A stretch of DNA of 64,000 nucleotides. Source: Paenibacillus sp. 32352 (lineage in GTDB: Bacteria > Bacillota > Bacilli > Paenibacillales > NBRC-103111). Shown here piece after piece: positions 15,922 to 24,607 of this stretch; within the stretch, counting starts at the first letter, position 1, and every line of letters begins with the position of its first letter. The translations under genes were made by a program, and so were the position numbers. The notes beneath the pieces were generated by a model. The model had not been told where the DNA came from and searched no databases. It saw nothing but the letters and a program-made list of their open reading frames with translations. The stretch spans positions 310,001 to 374,000 of the forward strand of contig NZ_MZNT01000007.1 in the NCBI RefSeq assembly GCF_002042965.1, given 5' to 3'.

Positions 15922-16815
15922 TTGCCGGACATTTTCGGACCCAAATACTATATCGAGAATGACTCTTTTTCCATCCAGTACATGTATCGTAAAGGGTTTT
16001 CGACGATGTCGACGCCGCACTTCCACCCGTTCTTCGAAATTTATTATTTGCTGCAGGGCGAGCGTACCTATTTCATTAACGGAAATATATACACAGCCCG
16101 CAGAGGCGATATGATTCTCGTGAATCCCTATGACGTGCACCGGACAACCAGCTCGGACGTACAAGAATTCGAACGGATCTTGATTAACTTTTCCGAGCAA
16201 TTCATTCCCGCCAACAGCGTTCCTACCGGACCTCAGTTTTTACCGTTCGTTCAAGGCTCGCGCCTGATCCGTTTTTCCATGAAGGAGCAGCCGGCTATCG
16301 AGCATATGATCCGGGAAATGCTGTCAGAGTGCGAGAATCAGGCAGATGGCTATGTTGACTATGTCAAGTCGCTGCTTCATCAGCTGCTCATCAAGGTATA
16401 CCGGCACAGCACCGACGGCAAGCAGGAGCCATTGCAGTTCGCTCATCCCATGCACCAGAAGATTTCGGAGATTGCCACGCATCTTAATGATCATTTTCAA
16501 GAAAACATCACACTCGAACAAATTGCCAAGCAATTTTACATAAGCACATCCTATCTGAGCCGAGTGTTCAAGAAAATTACCGGCTTTCACTTTCGGGAGT
16601 ATCTTCAGCTGATTCGGGTCAAGGAAGCCCAGCGGTTGTTGAGAGAGACCCATGAGAAGGTGCTGACCATTGCTGAGAAAACAGGCTTCGAGCATGTCGC
16701 CCACTTCAACACTACCTTCAAGAAAGTGACCGGAATGACACCGCTTCGCTACCGGAAGCAGAACAAGATCGCGGATAGCGATTCGATCGAGCAGGAACGT
16801 GATTATTCCATGTAA
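15922..16815 (+). CDS. AraC family regulator with N-terminal cupin domain
   Basis: A 297-aa regulator. The N-terminal cupin is seen in STPHFHPFFEIYYLLQGERT and ARRGDMILVNPYDVHRT (about residues 25-80). The C-terminal pair of helix-turn-helices is clear: LEQIAKQFYISTSYLSRVFK and VLTIAEKTGFEHVAHFNTTF then GMTPLRYRK. The AAGGAGGAG ribosome site (15907-15915) points to TTG 15922; the TTG at 15901 lies upstream of it. It faces away from the NAD operon and has its own terminator, so its target is not adjacent. The cupin suggests sensing of a sugar. Confidence 0.88.
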   Translation: MPDIFGPKYYIENDSFSIQYMYRKGFSTMSTPHFHPFFEIYYLLQGERTYFINGNIYTARRGDMILVNPYDVHRTTSSDVQEFERILINFSEQFIPANSVPTGPQFLPFVQGSRLIRFSMKEQPAIEHMIREMLSECENQADGYVDYVKSLLHQLLIKVYRHSTDGKQEPLQFAHPMHQKISEIATHLNDHFQENITLEQIAKQFYISTSYLSRVFKKITGFHFREYLQLIRVKEAQRLLRETHEKVLTIAEKTGFEHVAHFNTTFKKVTGMTPLRYRKQNKIADSDSIEQERDYSM

Positions 16816-16833
16816 GCCTGCAAGGGGCTAATA

Positions 16834-16876
16834 AAAAGCCGGAAGAATAAGGGAATGTCCCTTTTCTCCGGCTTTT
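16834..16876 (+). terminator. Terminator of the cupin-AraC gene
   Basis: AAAAGCCGGA pairs with TCCGGCTTTT, with inner GGGA/TCCC, 20 bp after the stop codon. Confidence 0.8.
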
Positions 16877-17007
16877 GTCCGTTTGTATTCTCATATTATC
16901 ATATGACATAGAACCCTCCTAAGGGAAATCGTTATTTCCCAGGCAACCGCAAAATTCGCGGGCAACGGATGTTTTTTGGCGAACCTTGGAAAACATACTT
17001 TGTCTGA

Positions 17008-17487
17008 TCATAGAGGCTTGTACATTTGGATGGATACTCCCCTGTTCGCACCCAGCATCATAATCTTCATATCAACAGGCTTGAACCCGTACTTATGATA
17101 GAACGACAATCCCCGTGTATTCGTGTTGTGGCACCATAGAAAAGCCTTCTGAACCTTCAGACTGTCTTTAGCCTTTTGCAGCAAATGATCAAATAAAAAT
17201 TCCGCTGCTCCTTTGCCACGGTATTCCGGCGATATAATGACGTTTCCTACCCAACAGGAGCATTCAGCAGGGTCAAGATCATATAAATTGGCATATCCTG
17301 CCACTTCCTGAGTCTTAACATCCATAACGACACTCGGTTCGTATCGGTTTTGCAATAATTGCACTATCTGCTCCGGGGTTAACGGATATTGAGACCGCGG
17401 ACTCATGTACAGCAATTCTTCTTCACTTTGAGGAAATTGGCAAATCGTTTCCAGATCTCCCTCGTTCAGGCTTCTAAAGGCGTACAT
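17008..17487 (-). CDS. GNAT family N-acetyltransferase
   Basis: A 159-aa acetyltransferase. The acetyl-CoA motif is VGNVIISPEYRGKGAAEFLF (about residues 80-99), and the C-terminal part has GLSFYHKYGFKPVDMK, the usual final strand region. The start is ATG 17487 with GGAGGGAG ahead; the longer frame overlaps the preceding Nudix gene without a ribosome site. It follows the Nudix gene by 17 bp and is probably co-transcribed. Substrate unknown. Confidence 0.85.
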   Translation of the reverse strand: MYAFRSLNEGDLETICQFPQSEEELLYMSPRSQYPLTPEQIVQLLQNRYEPSVVMDVKTQEVAGYANLYDLDPAECSCWVGNVIISPEYRGKGAAEFLFDHLLQKAKDSLKVQKAFLWCHNTNTRGLSFYHKYGFKPVDMKIMMLGANRGVSIQMYKPL

Positions 17488-17504
17488 AGACTCCCTCCTC
17501 AGCG

Positions 17505-17936
17505 TCACCAGCCATGGCTTTCGAACCACATGTGTTCATGGTTTCTTTCAATCGCTTTCTTGATGTAGGGAATGATTTTGTCCGGCAATTCCTTGATATG
17601 GAACCACCTTAATTCTTCGCATTTATGCGGCTCCACGTTCGTAATCGTGCCTGACCAGGAATCAACCAGCAGGTAAAAATCAACCCATTCCGAGCTTGTG
17701 TTCTTTCGGTGCATGACGCCAACTACTCTAAGCTGGGAGGGTTCGATCGTGATTCCCGCTTCCTCCCGTGCCTCCCGGATTGCCGCCGATACAACCTCCT
17801 CATTTCCGTCGATTCTTCCTGCGACGACACTCCACCAGCCGTCCATAAACCCTGTGTTTTTCCGTTTAAGAAGAAGCACCTCCTCCTGACGGTAAAACAA
17901 TAAATGAACAGACCCATAAAACAGCGGCTCTCCCAT
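17505..17936 (-). CDS. Nudix hydrolase
   Basis: A 143-aa hydrolase of nucleoside diphosphate-linked compounds. The full Nudix box is present (GRIDGNEEVVSAAIREAREE then AG), with Mg-binding glutamates in REAREE. The preceding KRKNTGFMDGWWSVVAG is typical of MutT-like proteins that act on nucleotides. ATG 17936 follows AGGAGGGGAAT. It heads a two-gene unit with the GNAT gene. The true substrate cannot be read from the sequence. Confidence 0.88.
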   Translation of the reverse strand: MGEPLFYGSVHLLFYRQEEVLLLKRKNTGFMDGWWSVVAGRIDGNEEVVSAAIREAREEAGITIEPSQLRVVGVMHRKNTSSEWVDFYLLVDSWSGTITNVEPHKCEELRWFHIKELPDKIIPYIKKAIERNHEHMWFESHGW

Positions 17937-18007
17937 ATTCCCCTCCTGATGTCCTGCTTGTTAGCCCGATTCCTCGCGCCTTATTCACGATCCTTATGAG
18001 TTCTCTT

Positions 18008-18994
18008 TTACAAGAGCAGCTCCAGCCATTCTTCTATCGTTACTGCGCCAAAATAATAAGTAAGGTCCACAGAATCCAGCAGCTGCTGAAGGGCCTCGGT
18101 ATCGTATTTCACTCCGATCAGCTTGGCGGCAAACTCTCCGGCATCCCCGACCCCGAAGAAATCTCCGTAAATGACGGCGCCGCGGATAACCCCCTCTTTC
18201 ACATCCAATCTCACATCAAACGTACCGGCCGGAAGACGCTTCATGGAATGGACGTTGAACTCCGGGGATTGACCGTAATTCCAGTCCCAGCTCCGATACC
18301 GCTCATCCGCAAGCCTGCGAACCGCTGCCCAGTCCTCTTCTGTCAGCTTATACTCCGTCGGAGCGGCTCCCTCGAAAATAAAATTCAACAAATATTGTCT
18401 GAACTCCGTAATGGTCATCGGCTCACGAAGAAATTCGGAAATATTGGCGACGCGGCTCCGAACCGACTTAAAGCCTTTGGACTGAATCTTCAACGGATTC
18501 ACGTTTAAAGCCGATACGACATTCTCAATCTGGGAATTCAGCATCAAGGTTCCATGAGTGAACATGCGTCCTCTGGTCGAAAACTGGGCATTCCCCGACA
18601 CCTTCCGTTCTCCTACTTGAATATCATTACGGCCCGAAAGCTCCGCTTCTACACCCAATTGATGCAGGGCTTGGACTACGGGCTCGGTAAATTTGCGGTA
18701 GTTACTGAAGGACTTGCCGTCATCCCTTGTAATAAAGCTGAAATTCAGATTCCCAAGGTCATGGTACACCGCACCGCCTCCGGATAGACGCCGAACGACA
18801 TGGACCCCATTAGCCTCTACATATTCGCGGTTCACTTCCTCCGCCGTATTTTGGTTTTTCCCGATAATAATAGAAGGCTCATTGATGTAGAACAGCAAAT
18901 AGTCATTTTCTATAGGCAGGTTTCTAAGCGCATATTCCTCCAGCGCCAGATTAAGCGCCGGGTCTGTCATGTTCTGATTATCAATAAACAGCAT
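18008..18994 (-). CDS. lplJ: Lipoate-protein ligase
   Basis: A 328-aa enzyme that activates free lipoate with ATP and attaches it to lipoyl domains of 2-oxoacid dehydrogenases or GcvH. The large domain shows NENTAEE-like IIGKNQNTAEEVNREYV, then the lipoate-binding RRLSGGGAVYHDLGNLNFSF, GRNDIQVGERKVSGNAQF (catalytic Lys region) and HGTLMLNSQ. The C-terminal accessory domain (about 240-328) is present, so this is the full-length LplA/LplJ form and not a transferase such as LipL. ATG 18994 follows AAGGAGAGGAT. It stands alone. Confidence 0.92.
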   Translation of the reverse strand: MLFIDNQNMTDPALNLALEEYALRNLPIENDYLLFYINEPSIIIGKNQNTAEEVNREYVEANGVHVVRRLSGGGAVYHDLGNLNFSFITRDDGKSFSNYRKFTEPVVQALHQLGVEAELSGRNDIQVGERKVSGNAQFSTRGRMFTHGTLMLNSQIENVVSALNVNPLKIQSKGFKSVRSRVANISEFLREPMTITEFRQYLLNFIFEGAAPTEYKLTEEDWAAVRRLADERYRSWDWNYGQSPEFNVHSMKRLPAGTFDVRLDVKEGVIRGAVIYGDFFGVGDAGEFAAKLIGVKYDTEALQQLLDSVDLTYYFGAVTIEEWLELLL

Positions 18995-19210
18995 GGTCCT
19001 TATCCTCTCCTTACTCCCAGCGGAGCATCTTTATGTATTATAAGCATATCACAGCGCGGCCAAATTTTCTTGCTCCTTTATGATTCGACAAAGGGGGAAA
19101 TCCTAAGAGAATACGGAATCATTTTGAGAAAGAGCCGTTGCCCTACAAAGTGGAGTTTGGCTAAAAAGCCGAATCAGGCGGTTCTTCACGGGAGAGCGTC
19201 GGTCAAAAGA

Positions 19211-19232
19211 AAAAGGCATCCCAAAGGATGCC
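19211..19232 (-). terminator. Terminator of the cupredoxin gene
   Basis: GGCATCC (19215-19221) and GGATGCC (19226-19232) form a tight hairpin with TTTTTCTTTTG after it on the minus strand. Confidence 0.8.
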
Positions 19233-19275
19233 CCCAACCTGCCATTCAGATCATCTATTCTTCTTTTATGAACCA

Positions 19276-19680
19276 TCATGTCGTTTTATTGTCTTTCACC
19301 GTTATTTTCCCATAATACATGTACATTCCGCAGTAATACTCGTATGCTCCAGGCTTCAAAGAATCTAAGGTTATAAGGTTGTCCCCTTTATTCAAAGGAA
19401 TATCCATCCCGAAATCCTTGGAAATCATATTTTTGATGCAAGTAAATCCAGTCGATTTTTTAAAGTTTATTTTGGCTGGAACACCCGGCTGTAATTCAAT
19501 ATGGTCCGGCACGAAGCCGTCGGCTGTTACGGTTATGGTAGCGACCTGATATCCCGCCGCTTGCTCCGCAATAAGAGGATCTACAGGATCCGGTTTACTT
19601 TGAACATACAACCATATGGCACATAGTCCAAGCAGACCCAGCCCGGCTAGTAGAGTGACTGCTTTTGTCATCCGTTTCAT
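19276..19680 (-). CDS. Membrane-anchored cupredoxin-domain protein
   Basis: A 134-aa protein with an N-terminal membrane segment (about residues 5-26: VTLLAGLGLLGLCAIWLYV) and an extracellular cupredoxin domain (about 45-130). The motifs STGFTCIKN and YYCGMYMYYG resemble the CGMxM copper site of the plastocyanin-like family found beside copper exporters. The usual type-1 histidine is not evident, so a Cys/Met thiolate-type Cu(I) site is more likely than electron transfer; this is inference. ATG 19680 has GGGAGGGT at good spacing. A perfect 12-bp palindrome lies upstream. Copper handling at the cell surface is the best guess. Confidence 0.78.
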   Translation of the reverse strand: MKRMTKAVTLLAGLGLLGLCAIWLYVQSKPDPVDPLIAEQAAGYQVATITVTADGFVPDHIELQPGVPAKINFKKSTGFTCIKNMISKDFGMDIPLNKGDNLITLDSLKPGAYEYYCGMYMYYGKITVKDNKTT

Positions 19681-19720
19681 GGCTTCCACCCTCCCCGCAT
19701 ATTCTTGATCGTACCTTCAA

Positions 19721-19732
19721 AGGGTATACCCT
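19721..19732. promoter_or_regulatory. 12-bp perfect palindrome upstream of the cupredoxin gene
   Basis: AGGGTATACCCT, 41 bp before the cupredoxin start. It uses the GGGTA/TACCC half-sites seen in copper-sensor operators (CsoR), but in inverted order, so a link to copper control is only suggestive. Confidence 0.4.
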
Positions 19733-19833
19733 AAGTATATCGGATGGAACAGTTCATGGAGCGATTCAAATATGGCGTAATCAGCACAATCCCTAGAGAA
19801 CGAAGGTCCACTGCAAATATTGGCATAAAGAAA

Positions 19834-19862
19834 AAAGAAACAGCGGTCCGCTGTCTCTTTTT
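19834..19862 (-). terminator. Terminator of the GH43 operon
   Basis: ACAGCGGTCCGCTGT is a perfect palindrome flanked by GAAA/TCTC; the minus strand continues into TTTCTTTTTT. It follows the stop of the downstream GH43 gene. Confidence 0.8.
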
Positions 19863-19878
19863 CCCCAAAAGGATTCGA

Positions 19879-21405
19879 TTATCTCACTACGTCGTAACGG
19901 AACCAATCCACATCAGCGGCAATACGTCTGCCGGAGCCGCCACTGCTGGCATAAAAACCGACCATCGTCCCCGTAAATGCCTTCTTCTCCATGGTTCCTT
20001 CATCGCTAAGAAATTGAGCATCCGGGATAACCCCGAGAAGCTCCCAGGAGGATCCGTCCGTACAGTAATAGAAGCTTCTAGCCTCGCGTTGTACTGTAAC
20101 TTTCAAATACAGTTCCTTCTGAACCTCCAGCTCTGCCGAAGTGAGAACCCGGGTACTGGAAGCCCGCCGTTCAATCAGCTTGATCTTCAGTCCCTCGTCA
20201 TAGATCAGACAAAGCTTTACAAAGCATCGCGTATCATAATAGCATATAAGCCCGGCCTGCTCTCCGTTAACCTCCGGATGAAACTCCAATTTCATCGCAG
20301 CTTCGTATTCATGATGCTGCTCTCTTCGAACAAGCACATTCTTCGCTTCAATCGAATCAATATCCGCATCCCCGGTCCACAGTCTTACATAACCTGGTCT
20401 TTCCTGAAGGGACCACCCGGGCGGATCCGGATTTCTCACGAACTGCCAATGCAGCGGAAGCTTCTCATCATCAAAATCATCAAACCCGGTAATTGGATAA
20501 GGATGCTCCTCTAATTGAGGTGCAGCCTGAACATTGCTGGGGCCATAGCCCCCATTCACCAGGAACCATCCATCCTCTGTCCATTGAACAGGCTCCAGGC
20601 AGGTTTCTCTTCCAAGCACGCAATAGTTCCCGCCGATTGGCCTGCCCGCCAGATGAACCATCCACCAGTCGCCATGCTGGGTTTGTACCAGCTTGCCGTG
20701 ACCCGCGCGCTGAATGGCCGCCGTCGGATCCGTCTGTGTATGGACGGGATTATGCGGACAGGCTTCATAAGGACCTGTCAACGTTCGGGAACGTGCTGCC
20801 GTTACGCAGTGTCCATATTCGGTACCGCCTTCGGCAAGGATGATGTAATAATACCCGTCCTTCTTCAGTATATGAGGCCCTTCCGGCGAAGCTTTCCCCG
20901 TACCCGGCCACAAGAAGATCGGCTCTCCTACGGCGGCGGTCATTTCGTCATTCAGCCTCAGCAGCTTGGCGCCTCCTCCTCCATAGACCATATAGCGGCT
21001 GCCGTCGTCGTCTATGAATAACGAAGGATCTAGTCCTTCTTCATTGATAATGACAGGCTTGGAGTACGGCCCCTCCGGCTTGTCCGATGTCATAAGAATA
21101 TTGTGGCGGCCGGACGCATGCAGCCGCAGGGTGGCCATAATCGTGAACACTCCGTTGTGATAAGAGATATCAGGAGCCCAGATGCCGTAGGAATCCGGCA
21201 AATCCGCCAACGGAATATCCTCACTCTTGGTGATGGCGTGTCCAATATATTCCCAATTCACAAGATCCCTGGAATGGGAAATAATAATGGCAGGGAAATA
21301 CTGAAAGGTCGAATTGACCATGTAATAATCCTCGCCCACACGTACGATTGAAGGGTCTGGGTGGAATCCCGGTCGAATAGGATTCGAATAGGTTCTGACA
21401 GTCAC
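19879..21405 (-). CDS. Glycoside hydrolase family 43 (beta-xylosidase/arabinofuranosidase-like)
   Basis: A 508-aa protein. The five-bladed propeller carries all three catalytic acids: the Asp base in HPDPSIVR (about residue 17), the pKa-tuning Asp in GLDPSLFIDDDG and the acid Glu in SPEGPHILK. The second half (about 320-505) is a beta-sandwich of the XynB type, with YVRLWTGDAD and VGFYASSGGSGR. Such enzymes trim xylose or arabinose from xylan-derived oligosaccharides. No signal peptide, so it works inside the cell. GTG 21405 has AAAGGAG about 11 bases upstream. Third gene of the operon, 17 bp after the toroid-like gene. Confidence 0.9.
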   Translation of the reverse strand: MTVRTYSNPIRPGFHPDPSIVRVGEDYYMVNSTFQYFPAIIISHSRDLVNWEYIGHAITKSEDIPLADLPDSYGIWAPDISYHNGVFTIMATLRLHASGRHNILMTSDKPEGPYSKPVIINEEGLDPSLFIDDDGSRYMVYGGGGAKLLRLNDEMTAAVGEPIFLWPGTGKASPEGPHILKKDGYYYIILAEGGTEYGHCVTAARSRTLTGPYEACPHNPVHTQTDPTAAIQRAGHGKLVQTQHGDWWMVHLAGRPIGGNYCVLGRETCLEPVQWTEDGWFLVNGGYGPSNVQAAPQLEEHPYPITGFDDFDDEKLPLHWQFVRNPDPPGWSLQERPGYVRLWTGDADIDSIEAKNVLVRREQHHEYEAAMKLEFHPEVNGEQAGLICYYDTRCFVKLCLIYDEGLKIKLIERRASSTRVLTSAELEVQKELYLKVTVQREARSFYYCTDGSSWELLGVIPDAQFLSDEGTMEKKAFTGTMVGFYASSGGSGRRIAADVDWFRYDVVR

Positions 21406-21422
21406 TGTTCATCGAACTCCTT

Positions 21423-22556
21423 TTATGCTCCGTGAACTTGAATGGTTTGCAAAAACGTCTCCGTTACCTGATCAATCGGCTTGTGCTCGATGCCGGCCAG
21501 CTTATGGCAAAACTCGCGAATTAATAAAGCCTGCGTACCGGCGTTCATATCGCCCTCAATCCGCCCTTTTCCGATCGGGACGGCCGCCGGCATATAGGGA
21601 TAAAACTCCCCTTCCTTCACCTGCGCAACGTTGGGAGCTGGCGGCGATTGATGAATTTCTCTGGAGAAGCCTCCATCCTCCCGCAGCAGCTTGCGCATAT
21701 TAGCTATGGTGATCCGGATAATCTCCGCCAATTCCTCCTGCGGAATGGTCAGCACATGCCCGAACGTACCGAGCAAATCAATCGGATTGCGGATCCAGCA
21801 CATATCTCTGGCCTCGTCCTCCCGCAGGCATTGCAGGATCGTCTGATAAATACGGTCAACATTAGGCAGAGGAATGCCGAATTGCGTATAAAACGCGCTC
21901 AGCTTAAACGTCCCGGATATGCGAATATACCGGTTGCCTTCGCCCCATAAGCCTGTTTCCGGGTCTTGAATGGAGGCAAAATAGGCTTTGCCCGCTTCAA
22001 TAAACCGATTCCGCTCCTCCTCTTCCATCTTAGCTATATGATGGTTCGGTGTCCCCATGAAATCGCAGCCTCTCCAGCTGTTGCGCAAATCCACTTTCTT
22101 AAGCCACGCAACGTACGTTTCCGGGGTACTTAAATGCTCTGGACGGGTGATCATTTGATGCGGAAGCGGATGCAGCGGCGCCGACCCGAGTCTGCGAAGA
22201 GAGTTGCTGCTGTAACCAAGCGCTCTCATGACCATGACCTCGTCCTTACGCATGTTCTCGTCTGCATCAAAGAAATAGCCTGTTGCAGGATCCTGCTTCT
22301 TCTGGAAAAAAGCAGCGATGCTTTGCTTCATCGATTCGGGCAGCCGATCCAGCAGCTCGGAGCGTGCCAGAATAGTGAGCGCTTGAGCCGTCGATTCAAT
22401 ATCCGGAATGAAGTTCTCCATTTCAAACGAGCTCCGCGCGTAATAGAAACCGCCTGAAGCCGGGTCATATTGGCCTCCGAGCCAACAATAAAAATTCGTG
22501 AATAACGCATCCATCTCAATTAACAGCTCTTGAATTTGTTGTTGTCCTGTTGTCAT
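21423..22556 (-). CDS. Alpha/alpha-toroid-like protein between two GH43 genes
   Basis: A 377-aa cytoplasmic protein without signal peptide. It contains repeats such as DPASGGFYYA, DPATGYFFDAD, DPETGLWGEG and REDGGFSRE spaced along the chain. These GGF/GLW turns are typical of alpha/alpha barrels such as prenyltransferase-like and terpene cyclase-like folds, or six-hairpin glycosidases. I see no DXDD or catalytic pair of a known lyase. AAAAGGGGA precedes ATG 22556; the gene is 14 bp behind one GH43 gene and 17 bp ahead of another, so it is surely co-transcribed. A role in hemicellulose oligosaccharide use is likely by context, but its reaction is unknown. Confidence 0.75.
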   Translation of the reverse strand: MTTGQQQIQELLIEMDALFTNFYCWLGGQYDPASGGFYYARSSFEMENFIPDIESTAQALTILARSELLDRLPESMKQSIAAFFQKKQDPATGYFFDADENMRKDEVMVMRALGYSSNSLRRLGSAPLHPLPHQMITRPEHLSTPETYVAWLKKVDLRNSWRGCDFMGTPNHHIAKMEEEERNRFIEAGKAYFASIQDPETGLWGEGNRYIRISGTFKLSAFYTQFGIPLPNVDRIYQTILQCLREDEARDMCWIRNPIDLLGTFGHVLTIPQEELAEIIRITIANMRKLLREDGGFSREIHQSPPAPNVAQVKEGEFYPYMPAAVPIGKGRIEGDMNAGTQALLIREFCHKLAGIEHKPIDQVTETFLQTIQVHGA

Positions 22557-22570
22557 GGCGATGTCCCCTT

Positions 22571-24145
22571 TTAATCCTCGATCGGAAGGTATTCAAACCA
22601 ATCGAAGTCTGCGTAGTTCGTGCTTGCTTCCCCTTCACTGCTTGCATATAAGCCCATATAGGCTCCGATAAAGCCTCCGGCAACATCAGAGCTGAGCAGG
22701 GTTCCATCCACATCCTCCGCCAAAGCAATCCACTGCTCGTAAGAGGTTGCATAATAGAAATGATAAGCCTGCCCGATGGCCTCTACCTTAAGGTAAAGCT
22801 TGCCCGCATCTACCGAATGGGCTCCTAATATGATTTCTTCTCCCGCCTTGCGCTGGATCAGCCTGATTACAGGACCGGATTCTCCCAGAGCGTACTCCAA
22901 TCGGAAATGATAATCCTGGTTTTGCAGCAAAACGAGTCCGGCGGCTTCATGCTTCGCCTTGGGAACGAACTCCATCACCGTACGCGCGGCAAAGCTCATA
23001 TGCTGCTGGCGCCGCCCGACAAAGCTCGGATTCGCACATTCCGACAGCCGCTCCGGCTTCAGCTTTAAACGAAGATAGCCCGGACGTTCTGTAAGGGACC
23101 AGAATTCTCCTCTAGGGGTCCGGATAAAATTCCACTGCATCCCCAGTGTACCGCTTTCAAATGGATCACAGGCAGCAGCTGACGGCCATCTTGTTTCCGG
23201 TAGGTTAGGGCGCGGCATTTCGATTTCGACAATCCCTTTGCCCGGGTTTACGACAGGCCAGTCTTTTTCCCAAATGAACGGAACAAGGAACGTTTCTCTG
23301 CCCAAATTCCTGTACTCGCCGCCGTACGGACGCGATGCAAGGCATACCATCCACCATTCCCCGTTCCGCGTCTCTACGATATCCGCATGTCCGACGTTGA
23401 CGATAGGGTAGCTTCTGCCCAGATGACGATGAGTTAAGATCGGATTGGACTTGCAGTTCTCATACGGTCCGGTTATCGACTCACTCCTCGCTATCGTGAC
23501 TGAATGGGTATATCCGGTCCCTCCTTCCGCAATAAGCAAGTAATAATAACCGTTGATTTTATATAAATGAGGACCTTCTTGGGCATGAATTTGCTTCAGA
23601 GCGCCGTCCCACAGGCTAAATTTGGGCCCGATCAGCTGCTTGGTTTCCAAGTCGAGCTCCTGCAGCCAAATTTCCATATGCTTAGGGTACTGCTGTCCGG
23701 AAGGCGGCTGACGGTTGGCCATGACATATACTTTGTCATCGTCATCGAAGAACAAGGACGGATCGATGCCCGGAGCATCAGGCAGCCAATACGGGTCTGA
23801 CCAAGGCCCTGCCGGATCCTCGGCGGTTACGAAGAAGTTTCTTCGCGCCCCCGTTGCGCTCACAACAAAGGTTGTGATCATATAGAAGATCCCTTTATGA
23901 TAGCGAATAGTCGCCGCATAGATTCCTTTGGAGGTCGGCGTGCCGTCCAGATCGAGCTGGGAAGGACGGTCAAGAACATGTCCGATCTGTCTCCAGTTCA
24001 CCAGATCCTTACTATGGAAAATAGGCACGCCCGGATAATACTCAAAAGAAGAGGTCACTAAATAATAATCTTCTCCTGCTCTGCAAATGGACGGATCGGG
24101 ATAAAAACCGGGTATAACGGGATTGCGAAATGTCGTCGAGTTCAT
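22571..24145 (-). CDS. Glycoside hydrolase family 43 (beta-xylosidase-like)
   Basis: A 524-aa GH43 protein, first gene of the operon. Catalytic residues: Asp in YPDPSICR (about 17), Asp in GIDPSLFFDDDD, Glu in AQEGPHLYK. The C-terminal sandwich (about 320-520) is also present, ending FIGAYMGLYASSEGEAST and DFDWFEYLP. It is paralogous to the third gene, which keeps the same order of motifs, yet the blades differ enough to suggest different linkages. No signal peptide. ATG 24145 follows AAAAGGAGACC. No transporter or regulator is adjacent. Confidence 0.9.
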   Translation of the reverse strand: MNSTTFRNPVIPGFYPDPSICRAGEDYYLVTSSFEYYPGVPIFHSKDLVNWRQIGHVLDRPSQLDLDGTPTSKGIYAATIRYHKGIFYMITTFVVSATGARRNFFVTAEDPAGPWSDPYWLPDAPGIDPSLFFDDDDKVYVMANRQPPSGQQYPKHMEIWLQELDLETKQLIGPKFSLWDGALKQIHAQEGPHLYKINGYYYLLIAEGGTGYTHSVTIARSESITGPYENCKSNPILTHRHLGRSYPIVNVGHADIVETRNGEWWMVCLASRPYGGEYRNLGRETFLVPFIWEKDWPVVNPGKGIVEIEMPRPNLPETRWPSAAACDPFESGTLGMQWNFIRTPRGEFWSLTERPGYLRLKLKPERLSECANPSFVGRRQQHMSFAARTVMEFVPKAKHEAAGLVLLQNQDYHFRLEYALGESGPVIRLIQRKAGEEIILGAHSVDAGKLYLKVEAIGQAYHFYYATSYEQWIALAEDVDGTLLSSDVAGGFIGAYMGLYASSEGEASTNYADFDWFEYLPIED

Positions 24146-24309
24146 CTAGCACGGTCTCCTTTTGAACAATGTCCTTTATAAGCACAAAATAAAATGTCTA
24201 TTCTTGTCTTCATTCTAGTACAATGATTCATACGATTCTATACAAATTGATGTTTAAACATCCGTAAAGTTTCGTTTTTTTGTCTTCCACAATATTCCTT
24301 TTTATTCCT

Positions 24310-24516
24310 GGGAGGAGCATCCAAAGCCGGCTTTTTCCTGTTAAATGACAACGGAAGATCATTGGTTTTGATCTCTATTGCGAAAGAAATGACCTGCTTA
24401 ATGTTTCAAAGAAACAAAACAAAAGTTTGAAAGAAATCATAAATAAATACGAAAAAAACAAGCTGTACTTCATGCAAATCGAAAAGCAAGCTTCTGGCGA
24501 ATACAAAATAAAATAG
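24310..24516 (+). pseudogene. AT-rich coding remnant, plus strand (tentative)
   Basis: Within the 462-bp gap 24146-24607 the plus strand is strongly A-rich and reads like protein in two frames: an upstream piece (GASKAGFFLLNDNGRSL) and, one frame over, a stretch ending KLYFMQIEKQASGEYKIK and a TAG at 24514. No start codon or ribosome site joins them. The base composition differs from the neighbours. It could be a decayed foreign gene; chance is not excluded. The rest of this gap holds the GH43 operon leader and the terminator of the VanZ-RDD gene. Confidence 0.25.
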
Positions 24517-24517
24517 C

Positions 24518-24564
24518 AAAAAGACCAAAAGCAATCCGTCCTCAAGAACGGAATCTGATGGTCT
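24518..24564 (-). terminator. Terminator of the VanZ-RDD gene
   Basis: AGACCA pairs with TGGTCT and inner TCCGT with ACGGA; T-run on the minus strand. It lies 43 bp after the stop codon at 24608. Confidence 0.65.
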
Positions 24565-24607
24565 AATGCTGCTGGTGTTCACCAAATTCTAATTCACAGC
24601 ACGCACA

